NCBI GenBank assembly: GCA_002104985.1
Contig: MCGO01000032.1
Location: 124,001-188,000, forward strand
From: Rhizoclosmatium globosum
Taxonomy: Eukaryota; Chytridiomycota; Chytridiomycetes; Chytridiales; Chytriomycetaceae
Direction of reading: 5' to 3'
Length of the DNA: 64,000 nt
Positions 21,877 through 31,588 of the stretch are shown here, one piece after another. Each line of letters begins with the position of its first letter. Position 1 is the first letter of the stretch. The notes beneath the pieces were generated by a model. That model ran no database searches and was not told where the DNA came from. It saw only the letters and a program-made list of their open reading frames with translations. The translations under genes were made by a program, and so were the position numbers.

Positions 21877-23690
21877 TCAGTAAGCGTTCTCTTCGGCCAA
21901 TTCAATCTCAGCATTACACTTGTCGATGAACGTGAAAATTCACATACTCTGTCGCGGTCTCTTTGGACTTCTGCATCATGCAATTTTCGGGTCATCGACT
22001 CCACTCTTGGCCAACACCAGACACGAGTAAATCCTCCTGTATAAACTTTTAGTAATTTGCTATTTGAAGTGTTAAACATACCTGGTGATCGAATTTCGCC
22101 AGCCGAAAGTCATGCGACCCATTGACAGTGTTACCAAAGCATCCTTGTCACTCAAGATATCGCGTAATTCATCTTCGATATCTTCCAAATCACCCTTACT
22201 AAATCGCTCAAACATGAATAAGATGGATTCAGAGAAACGTTCATGGAATTCGTTTTCAAGTTCGCGCATTCGCGCGAAACTACTTTGGCCGTATTCGTTA
22301 ACGGATGAACAATGCTCTGTGAAGTTACGCTTCGTAATAATCGTCAATGTTTGGATAAGCGAGGCTCAAGAGCATACCTCAAACTCCTTAATAACATCTT
22401 CGTATTGCTCTACCACTTGCATTTCGATAGACATGAGCTCATCAGACAACTTCAGAGTATCTTCTTTGAGCGTCTTGATAGCATCGTCAATTTCTTTCGT
22501 GTCTCTCGATGTTTGCAAAACGCGAAGCAACTGTTCAGTCTTTAGTCAGACAGGACAAATTCTGTATCTCACCTTTTTCTTATAATGAGAGTAATTGTTA
22601 AGCATCTTTATGCACTCGCCGTCCGTCTCATTCTTTGTGATTTGAACGCAATCCTTGAACTGCTTCAACTCATCATCCATTTCAGCACGCTTTTTCAACG
22701 CAAAGTGCCTTAATTCGTTTACAACAACCTCAAATTTGCTCGGTATTCTTCAATCAAGTCTGCAGTTCTTTCGGGATTGATAGGGAGAAGCTTTTGGTAA
22801 TCGGGGTCAGTGTTGAACATATCGTCGTAGAGAGTGTCAACTCCTTCGATGTGTGCTGCCTAAACAGTTATAAGCATCAAAATATTCAGTCAAGCAGGTT
22901 TTACCAAATGTAGTGCGTTCAACTCATTTCTTTTGCGGTCTCCTCCTTTTTCTGAATCGCAACTTTCTCCTCCTCTTCTAATGCAATGAGATCGTCAATG
23001 TACTTTTCTCTTGCAGCTGCAATGGACTCCTCATCTACTAAACGATAGTCTAGATATTTCAATCCTCGAATATGAGCCAAAACGTAATGTCTATAATTCG
23101 AGTTTTTGCAAAGTGCATTTCCAACGCAGTTCAATACACGTAGGTTCTCAAATCGAGTCAAATAGGCCAGCTGAAATAACATCAGTATTCAACCGGACGC
23201 GATCTTATCTTACGTTTTCGAGGCCCGTCAAGCAGTTGTTCCCAATAGAGAAACGTTCAAACTAACCAAATCGTCCATATTCTCAAGTTTCGAGATACGA
23301 TTGTTAAATAAAGTCAGATCCGTCAATTTGTGAGCTTCTCTAACCCTTCGATCTGTGTAATATTGTTGAAGCTGAGATCTAGCCATTGTAAGTTCGTCAG
23401 GAACGAGATGTTTTCAATCTTTTCGATAATGTTGTTTCCAGCTGCAATTTGTAGGTTTTCAAACGCCCAAATATTATCAATTTTAAGGATATCTGTTGCA
23501 GATGTAGAGTGAGTCTCAGAGGGGTGTTAGTTTGAGTTGTTTTACTTTTGTAGTCGAGACGGAGAGACAAGGTTTCCTTGGGATCTATTCCCTCTCTCCG
23601 CGCGATTTCAGCAATCTCCGGGTTAGCTTGATCGTTCGTGGCTTTCTTTAGGATGTCTTCATCAATAACAGCAGGTTCGATGGTGTTCAT
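21877..23690 (-). CDS. DRC3: Dynein regulatory complex subunit 3 (LRRC48-like)
   Basis: Axonemal nexin-dynein regulatory complex subunit, needed for ciliary/flagellar beating. The start MNTIEPAVIDEDILKKA and the spliced LDYK-NILKIDNIWAF are diagnostic. LRRs follow (NIIEKIENISFL, WLDLSFNNITQIEGLE, LFNNRISKLENMDDL, IGNNCLTGLEN, LRVLNCVGNALC), then the cap YLDYRLVDEESIAAAREKY and a long coiled coil ending FIDKCNAEIELAEENAY. Six or more short introns are inferred. At least four one-base deletions (in runs near 21934, 22030, 23250 and 23325) break the frame while homology continues, so the gene is probably functional in the organism. Its presence implies a flagellated cell stage. Confidence 0.8.
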
Positions 23691-23854
23691 CTTTTTCTGA
23701 CAAACTCTTTTGCTTCAAATCTCAGCCAGACATTCGTCATGCACCATACGAAGTTCATAATAAGGAAGAAAATGAATGATGATATTGAAACTTGTCTGAA
23801 TCTATTCTTTTCAAAATTGGTCAATATATGGTTGTTGAGCCTCACGCAAATGTG

Positions 23855-23926
23855 CGCCCAATGGTCTAGTAGTATGATACTTCTTTAGGGTAGAAGTGGT
23901 CCCGGGTTCAATTCCCGGTTGGGCCC
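23855..23926 (+). tRNA. tRNA-Pro (AGG)
   Basis: Cloverleaf fits: acceptor CGCCCAA/TTGGGCC, D arm GTCTAGTAGTATGATAC, anticodon stem CTTCT/AGAAG with loop TTAGGGT (anticodon AGG, proline), T arm CCGGGTTCAATTCCCGG, discriminator C. Position 1 C faces C72, an unpaired terminal pair; all other stem pairs hold. No intron. A T run follows directly, as expected for a Pol III terminator. Confidence 0.85.
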
Positions 23927-24042
23927 TTTTGCTTCAAACTGCTAATGAGAGGCAGTGGGTGTCGGGGTGTGTGGTCTGTTGCTCTCCCAAATCCGCAATA
24001 CAGTCTTCCCATCCAGAATCACTTTTCGGCGTATACATTTAT

Positions 24043-25051
24043 TTACATGATAAAAATTGATAAGAGGTTATGATACACAGAATGACAAAATGAAGCGAAA
24101 CAAGTTTGTTTTGAGTGGAACCCAACATCATTCAAAACCTGCCATAGTTTCCTTTCCCTTTCAGAAACAGATACAGCATCTGGCACTACATTATGCGATG
24201 CAGTTCGGTGACTCACTGAACTGTTCTCATCGATGGTCAAGGATTCTAGGTTAATCAGATTTCCTAACTCAAGAGGAATGAGAGGATCAAGATGATTGCC
24301 ATCCAAGTAAAGTTGCGTGAGGTTCAGCAGTAATCCGAGCTCTTTGATAATGGGTCCACTGAGCTTATTACAATCAAGTTTCAAAATCCTTAATTCCTTC
24401 AGCTGTCCAATTTCGACAGGGATCGTGCCAGTCAAGGCGTTCTTTGACAAGTTCAATGATTGGAGGGATCTAAGGCCCCAAGCTCCCGCGGAATCGATCC
24501 TCCAATGGACGTATTATGAATGCTCAAGTTCACAATTTCTTTAGTCGTCCAAGTGTTGGCGGAAGCGACTCCTTCCAATGGATGCCACTCAAAGTCCAAC
24601 GACTTCAGAGCCACCAACGATCCAATTTCCACGGGAACAGTCCACACAACCCCGTATCAACCAAACTAAGCGACTGAAGATTACATAAGCGGCCAATAGC
24701 CGGCGGCAGAGGATACTTTAACGCTGTTGAACTTGTTTGGCGCCACACCAAAGCAGTCAACGGCCGAAGCTTGGCGTCCGCGAACGCCTCCTGAAAAAAG
24801 GGCGGCGCTTTCAACCAAAAGAGATCTAATTTGTCGGGCTTGTTTGAGACGGTGGATTCTTTGATGTTGTGTGGGATTGAGTGGGCGAGGTTTTGGGTGG
24901 CAAAGTATCGATCGGTGAGACTGGTCCAGATCCGGCGGCAGATGCGGCGGTATTGGTATACTTTGAGTGGGTCTAGCCAGGCGAAGATGGCTTGGATGAG
25001 TTCAGGTGGGATTCGGGACGACTGAAGCATTTGTGTTTGGTTCGGTGGCAC
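24043..25051 (-). CDS. F-box/LRR protein with two apparent frame breaks
   Basis: N-terminal F-box-like segment (PPELIQAIFAWLDPLKVYQY) resembling that of the 1423 gene (PRELIQAIFCWIPF). LRRs follow: PLPPAIGRL, then after a slip near 24640 VPVEIGSLVALKSLDF, GSIPRELGAL, and after a second slip near 24463 SLNLSKNALTGTIPVEIGQL, GPIIKELGLL and PLIPLELGNL. Each slip equals one missing A in an AA pair, and the LRR register is perfect when repaired conceptually. The C-terminal 60 residues are non-repetitive. Role by analogy: ubiquitin-ligase adaptor. Confidence 0.65.
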
Positions 25052-25190
25052 GATTCAGGGCGAAATTTGTAATTGTCTTATTCTGGGAAACTAAATTACG
25101 TAAGTTTTATTCTATGTTTAGTCGCGTGGAATAATAAAGAACTCTTCTTTTTTTGATTGGGCAATCTGCAGCCCTTCCCTTCCATCAAAT

Positions 25191-26554
25191 ATGGCAAAGG
25201 CAAAAGCTTCTGGCGGAAAGAACAAAAAGAAGGGCAAAATGTCCGCTAAGAAGGGGAAGGCGAAAGAGAGTGAGGAGGAACTACTGGCTTTAAAGGCTGC
25301 AGCGCTCAAGAAGTTGAAGGCTGATTATCCGATTCAATGCAAGAAATTCATTTCAGAGCCAATTCCAGCGGTTATCAAGAGGATCGATAAGTCCATTACA
25401 GCTATGGAGATATTGATAAGGTTAGACCCGTGGATTCTCGCTGTGGATTTACATTCTGTTGGTGTGCCATTGCAGCTCAACCAATACCTACCACTCGAAA
25501 GCAGAAACCATATCTTCCCATCTCAAACTAAAATATGATTCTAGATTATTATTCCCAGCTACACCATCATTCCAAACGAAATATGGGCTCTCTATTACAC
25601 ATTCGAAACATATCCTTACCTAACCGCCCTTTGCCTTTGGACGTCGCCTATTGACGCCCGCGGTCTCGATGCAATTGCGAAATTTGTGATCCATCACCCG
25701 ACGCTTACGATTCTGCACTTGATTGATTGTAAAATCACCCCATCCATGACCCCGCACTTGACCCATATTCTCAAGGACTCTAAGACTTAACGACACTGGT
25801 GCTTGACCACAATGGAATAGGATCTTTGGGAGCTGTGAATGTATTTATGGGAATCAGGGCGAACCCGGCAAATCCAGGTATCTTGAAGAATCTTAGCATG
25901 CGATATTGCGATATTGGGTCCAAAGCTGCTGATGCGATTGCAATTACGATTGCAACAAATAACGGACTGATGTAAGGGACTCGTGTTGGTATCCAACCTG
26001 ACTTTAACCAAAATGGATACAGAGATATCGACCTCAGTGGAAACCAAATTGGAGATGAAGGATTCCCAGCAATTGCAAAAGCTCTTCCTTCAAATACGAC
26101 ACTGAAATCTCTTCGACTCTGTGCAAACAATATTCAGAACCGTGAAATGGGATACTCTGCATATCAACCACCACCCCCCTCACGCAACTTCAACAGCGTA
26201 ACGGAGCAGCGGCGCCTTCGTCACCAGTAAACCCTCTTTCGCTGAACACATCCATCAACACACTCTGCAACGTTCTCGCCGGCGCAGAAGGCACAGGCTT
26301 GCGTTACTTGATTTGAGTGGAACCATATCGGAACACCTGGCGGTGAAGCCGTGTTGGAAATGTTGCGGCAAAAGAAGCCATTAGCGCAAGGAAAGAAATG
26401 TGAAGCGCTTCAGGTTGAAATAAGTGAGCGGATGGGTGATGAATTGTATTCCACGGTTTGTGATGTCAATGATGTTATGGCTGATATTGCGGCAAAGAAC
26501 GCGAAAGGTGCGAAGGGGAAAGGGAAAGGGAAGGGGAAGAAGGGGAAGAAATAA
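25191..26554 (+). CDS. RNI-type LRR protein with lysine-rich ends
   Basis: Starts MAKAKASGGKNKKKGK and ends in a KGKGKGKKGKK tail. Between them are ribonuclease-inhibitor-type LRRs, distinct from the plant-type LRRs elsewhere in the window: LTALCLWTSPIDARGLDAIA, LTILHLIDCKIT, LVLDHNGIGSLGA, LSMRYCDIGSKAADAIA, DIDLSGNQIGDEGFPAIA and LDLSGNHIGTPGGEAV. Introns at about 25420-25544 and 25973-26021. One-base slips near 25788, 26185 and 26312 must be bridged. RNI-type LRR proteins of this sort occur in axonemes (for example DRC5), and DRC3 lies nearby, but neither proves a ciliary role. Confidence 0.5.
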
Positions 26555-26594
26555 TACAATATTATCGACATAGGTTCAGCTTTATTCATTAAGC

Positions 26595-27533
26595 TTATAA
26601 TTCGTCATAGTGGTGGTGATGATGGTGATGATATGCTGCAGCAGTGGTTGTGGCCATGGGAGTTGTCGCACTTGCAATGGTGGAAGCAATCGTTTTCGCA
26701 GCCTCTACTATCGCCTTCTTCTTTGGGAAAATTAATGAGAGTCCAGGAATCCACGTTCGCTTCCAGATGATGTAGAAGACTGTCAAGAGGAAGAATCCAA
26801 GCCCTCCATACAAACAAGTTTATCCATAATACTTCCCCGATGTATTTCCTTGAGCACATTCGATGATAGTCCCAATACGGACTCATACACTGAGTATTGC
26901 GAACGCGTCTTATCCAGCATTTGCGTGGAGACTCTGATGTAGGTGATTCAATAACAACTCAAACTTTCCAACTCCTTACCCAACGCCTGAACAGCCGCAA
27001 TACTCCTCTCCACTTCAGCCGCCATCATTTGAGATGCTTGCTTCATAGTCTCGGTAAGCTCTGCACCAGCCAATTTGGCAGCTTCGACCTTTTCCATTGT
27101 TTTCCGCTTCTCTCTGTCTCCCTGTCGCGTGTTTCCCTTCAGAAGTTCATTACGCTCGTTCTGCGCCGCTTCGTCTTGTCGCTGTTTCAGGTCCATTTTG
27201 CTCGTCTGAAAGCAGTTCTCAGGCTGTAGTTGCGAGTCAGTGTATTGGTGATGAGGGGAAGTGTCAAGTACTCAATGAATCGGGCCTCCAAATCAGCGAC
27301 CTTTCCAGTTCGCGACATCTGAATCGGCATCAAATTCGAGGCGCAGGTCCTTTTAAAGAGGTTAATCCAGGCACTCGAAGGCAACAAACAAACAAACAAA
27401 CCTTGAGTTCGTCGAGGGCCGCGGCGATCGAGCGCTGGATTTTGTCTATTTTTGATTGAGGCGATGACAAATCAGAAGCGATTGCGGCGACGGCGGCTTC
27501 GGTTTCGCGGAGAATTGATTCGAGGTGGTGCAT
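26595..27533 (-). CDS. SEC20: Sec20-like ER SNARE with C-terminal YDEL
   Basis: Qb-type SNARE for Golgi-to-ER retrograde fusion. The N-terminal coiled coil (MHHLESILRETEAAVAAIAS), the DLRLEFDADSD...FIDLRTAFRRAK region, and the SNARE helix (QMLDKTRSQYSVYESVLGLSSNVLKEI) lead into a single membrane anchor (LGFFLLTVFYIIW). The protein ends in a lumenal tail with seven histidines followed by YDEL, a variant of the ER-retrieval signal; yeast Sec20 ends HDEL. Four exons; the last intron is 26934-26972 (39 nt). Two one-base slips (about 27194 and 27300) interrupt the frame. The start is 45 bp from the divergent glutaredoxin-like start. Confidence 0.8.
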
Positions 27534-27577
27534 TGGATTGGCGGTTTTTTTGTTCTACTGAAGAAGATTTGGATAAA

Positions 27578-27967
27578 ATGTGGTTGGCTTCTTTGACTGC
27601 ACAATCGGCTTTTCGGTCTGTTCCTCGGTTGGCGTGTCGGCGCTTTTCGGCTGCGACTCAGAGAGACGATGAACTCACTCTGACGCTGTTCTCAAGGAAA
27701 TACTGTGGCCTCTGCGATCATGCTCGGTAAACTGTTCCTCTCTGCACACAACGCCTGACTGTCTCCCTCAGAGAGAATATTCTGCTACTTAAAGATCATT
27801 ATAAGTTTGTGCTGGACATTGAGGATATCGACTTGGCGAAAAACAAGCATTGGAAGGAAAAGTACAACTACGAAGTACCCGTGCTACACATTAATGGAAA
27901 GCCTGCTATGATGAATGCTGTTCCTATTGATACATTAGAAGAAATCTTGAAAGCGTTAAAGGAATAA
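27578..27967 (+). CDS. Glutaredoxin-like (DUF836-type) thioredoxin-fold protein
   Basis: Exons 27578-27726 and 27772-27967. The N-terminus MWLASLTAQSAFRSVPRLACRR is a likely mitochondrial presequence. The core has LTLFSRKYCGLCDHAR, a CxxC redox motif in the usual position after the first beta strand, then FVLDIEDIDLAKNKHW, YEVPVLHINGKP (cis-proline) and a C-terminal helix. About 114 residues, the usual size for this small family. Role: thiol-disulphide exchange or glutathione-dependent reduction; substrates unknown. Confidence 0.8.
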
Positions 27968-28174
27968 ATGACGTTTGCTCGCAAGCCTGTTGCATACTTT
28001 AACGATCAACTAAGACCTAAGAGTCAAACGCGAAATTAATGCTTTTTTATTCATTGCTTTGATGAAGGATATTGTTTGTCCCGCCCAACCGTAACTCAGA
28101 CAGAAACAAAACTTTCAACGTTCTTAATCTTGCTATTGCCGCACTATTCATTCTCTTCCAATTGCCTCTCAAAT

Positions 28175-29312
28175 ATGAATCAATCGTCATCGTCACGCTT
28201 GACGTGGGCCCTGGCGATCCTGCTTCCAACCATAGTTTTATTGAGTACTTTAATTGTGCTTTATGTTCCATTGGACGCGACTCAGAAGGTATGCAGAGGT
28301 TTCCTCTCAATATTTCACCTCGCTTTAATAGCTCTCTGTTGCAGGTCAATCCAACATTGAGTCTACACAACATTTCAAACGCCAAGTGGGCGGAAGCTCG
28401 GGCCGCCCGAGTCGAAAAAGTATGGACCATGGCGGAACGACTCTCGCCTTCAATGGCTACGCATGTTGACAGGTTGGTGTATATGGGTGTTTCCTGAGAC
28501 TATCAATGCAACCGAACCATGTTTCGCAAGTACGTTTCTTACATACCGTGCAAATTTCACTTGAATTTATGTTAAATACGTCAGGCTTGGGGCCGGGAAT
28601 GTCGCGAATGGCGGAGACGGTGGAAAATGGAGTTGCACTGAATTCTTTCAACCCGCACCGCGGTCATGCGTCGTTGTATCGTTGGGATCTCGTGGAGAAT
28701 TTGATTTTGAGAATAGCATTCTCGAATACACAAACAACGATTGTACCGTGAGTCTGTCCATCACCTTTGCTAGCCTGTTCTGATCACGGCTTGCACAGAT
28801 ATATACGTTCGATTGTACCGGCACTTGGATTTCGCCAAACCCAAACATTAAATTGTATTCATGGTGCCTTGGCAATGATGAAATCATTGAAGGACGCATT
28901 TACAAAACCTGGCATAGCATCACCAAAGAACTTGGATTAACACATGTAGACTACTTCAAGATTGATATTGAGGTAATTAAACCCTCATTTTGATTCATGT
29001 AAATAACGCATCTATCTGATTCCAGGGATATGAATGGGTAGCAATGCCAACCGTTTTAGAAAACTGGGAACTGGGCGTGCTTCCAAAGCAAATCGCGATT
29101 GAAATACATTTATGGTCGCCACAGCCAGAGGGAGTCGCGGAGCCATACCAAATTCCACTTACAACGACGGTGTTGATTTCTTGCATCCAACGATCAATCT
29201 GTTCCGAAAGTTTTACGAAGCTGGATATCATGTGGCGCTACAGAGTATAATCATCAAAGTGGCCCGCCGGGTTGTTGTCAGGAGTTTACTTTTGTGCGGG
29301 TTGATACATGAA
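28175..29312 (+). CDS. METTL24-like FkbM-type methyltransferase (copy 1)
   Basis: Type II membrane protein: short cytosolic tail, signal anchor (LTWALAILLPTIVLLSTLIVLY), then a lumenal domain. The core contains GGKWSCTEFF, CVVVSLGSRGEFDFE (SAM-binding strand and loop), YTFDCTGTW, YKTWHSIT, THVDYFKIDIE-GYEWVAMP (catalytic-region motif of this family) and LPKQIAIEIHLW. Introns follow ATQK, CFA, NDCT and DIE, the last two shared with the second copy at 30441. One-base slips near 28490, 29130 and 29250. The ending is FTFVRVDT. Substrate unknown; FkbM enzymes methylate sugars or small molecules. Confidence 0.65.
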
Positions 29313-29458
29313 ACATTTCTTTTTGAAATACAACGTAAAGTGTTTCTTACATATAATTGCTGCACTCATTCTTATTCTTGTTTGGTGTATGTAAGATTCA
29401 AACATTTGTAAAGTTATTATTTATATTGATATATGTTTATTACAACGTTGTAAGCTAG

Positions 29459-30076
29459 CTATGCGAATCGTGACACAAGTCCAAGGAAGATTCCAAGTCT
29501 TGCACGACGAATTTGAAGGGTTCCATTCACATTCAGGTCATAGGCGGTAAGGAGAGCATTCAAGGGTGCACCTAAAATATACTTGTAAGTTCAATACTAT
29601 AGAATAGTAGTGTCATACTTTGAAGTGACTTCAGTGCTTCAGTCGTCGGAGGGAAGCTGCTGGAATCATACCTTGTTGTCTTGGAGGCTTGATCGCTTGT
29701 GTGTCCAAGAATATACGAGAGTTGATAAGACGGGCGAGAGAACGCGACTCGCTGTATTTTGGGTTGGTTGAGAAAGAAGAAAAGGAACGTTGAATTATTA
29801 CGCAATGGCCCGTTCTTGTCTCATAGTCGCTCCAAACACGTTTAAGGCGGCGGCCATCGCAGGGCCAAACCAAGGCGGCGCAGCTAAGCCACCAGCCGCA
29901 GCGCCAACTCCGACCAGGAACAAACTCAAGCCCAACTGCGAAGGCGCGGACTTCGGCGGCGGCGACCTCGTTCTGGGACACTTGACCTGGATCATTGAGA
30001 CGCACTCTCTTGCGCGCTTCGGTCTCGGCACTCGCATCGCAAAGTCGGCGCGGTTCCGCGGCGTTCCTGACGACAT
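29459..30076 (-). CDS. Uncertain small protein with a glycine/alanine-rich hydrophobic segment
   Basis: Proposed exons: about 29838-30076 with LGLSLFLVGVGAAAGGLAA, then RVAFSRPSYQLSYILGHTSD...EALKSLQ, then SAPLNALLTAYDLNVNG ending LGLVSRFA at 29459. Both inner joins use GT...AG sites in phase. The region is GC-rich and open in several frames on both strands, so strand choice is not secure. A plus-strand frame from 29995 begins MRRTLLRASVSALASQSRR and also looks like a mitochondrial presequence but leads nowhere recognisable. No family assigned. Confidence 0.35.
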
Positions 30077-30440
30077 CTGGCGCTATCAATGGCGCGAGAC
30101 TGGCGCGAGCGGCAGGGTTTGTGGTGGCACAAGGGCGGGAGTGGTCGCAGTGTACATTTAAAGGTAGTTTTGAATGCTGATTTTGGTTTTTGGTTTTTGG
30201 TTGGTTGCCTTGTTGGACCAGGAAATCGGACATCCTCGTTTCGGGCATATTTGCCCAACATTTATACTAGTCGCATTGAAGAAAACATTTATCAAACTTG
30301 AGGTAAGACATTGGAAAAGATATTGTTCTCGTCATTGAATTTGTCCCGCCAAAGCCACGCAAGACGCTCCTCCGTAACCTCCATCACACAGTCGTCGATT
30401 ATTCATTTAAAGCTTATTATATACCGTCTATCAATTAGCC

Positions 30441-31562
30441 ATGAATATGAAACGCCTCAAACTGAAGACCGCCAAGAAAAGCTCAGACTGCCGACCTATC
30501 ATCCCCAAAGTCATTCCTTGCCCTCATTGGAATTTCCGTCATCATCTAATCAGTGTTCTATCTACAATCTATTACGTTCCACAAGTACAAATACCTTCCG
30601 TCTCAGATATATCGCAAACGAAGTCAACAAATTTAAATTCATTGACCAAGGGAATCTCAGCGGTGACTTGGTCTCGGGAGAGAACGAAGCAAGTGATGAA
30701 AATTTGGGATCTGGCGGACCAGGTTTCTGCAGAAGAGGCGGCAGGGATGGATGCATTCGGTGTTTACTCATTGTTCCCAGAGACGTATGATTGCGATAGA
30801 AACTATTACAAAAGGTGAAGATGCTGGAATCAAAACATACGTATTGATAGTCGATTTGGTATTACAGGATTGGTGGAAACGATATCGATGGTGGTAAATG
30901 GACGTGTCAAGAGTTTTTCAAACCATCTGAAAATGACTGCGTCGCCGTGTCACTGGGTTCTTTTGGGCAATACGAATTTGAAATGAGTATCTTGAATATG
31001 ACTATGGGAGATTGTACGGTGAGGGTTCTGGAAATTATCAACGTTGAACTGATGTGTTTGATAGGTGTACACGTTTGATTGTACAGGTACATGGGAGCCT
31101 CCTCATCCAAACATAAGACAACTTCCTTGGTGCCTTGGCGTCGACGGAATTGTGGATAAACGCATTTACAAATCATGGCACAATATCACGAACGATCTTG
31201 GAATTACGCACGTTGATTACTTCAAGATTGATATCGAGGTAAGATAAAGTGTCGTTTCATCTTGCTCGTTTTAACTATATGGTAGGGATATGAATGGGTT
31301 GCAATGTCATCTGTTCTAGACGATTTCGCGGTATTACCAATCAAATCGCAATCGAACTGCATTTATGGCCACAGCCCCCGATGTACCAGACGCATATCGC
31401 GTAATTCACACATCGAAGGGACCGGACTACTTACATCCAGCAATCAACTTCTTCCGCAAGTTTTACAGTCTAGGATACCAAATTGCAGCAACGGAATACA
31501 ATCGGGAGAGTAAGCCAAAAGGATGCTGCCAGGAATTTACTTTCGTACGTGTTGGAATGTAA
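30441..31562 (+). CDS. METTL24-like FkbM-type methyltransferase (copy 2)
   Basis: Paralogue of the 28175 gene. Exons 30441-30814, 30868-31018, 31065-31238 and 31286-31562. Motifs align one to one with copy 1: GGKWTCQEFF, CVAVSLGSFGQYEFE, VYTFDCTGTW, THVDYFKIDIE-GYEWVAMS, IAIELHLWPQP and HPAINFFRKFYSLGYQIA, ending CCQEFTFVRVGM. Near the start a basic stretch replaces the clear signal anchor of copy 1, so localisation may differ. Two one-base slips (near 31338 and 31378, in A and C runs) break the last exon. Copies 1 and 2 flank the uncertain gene at 29459. Confidence 0.65.
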
Positions 31563-31588
31563 TTATGTGAAGATAACAGTTAAGAAAG

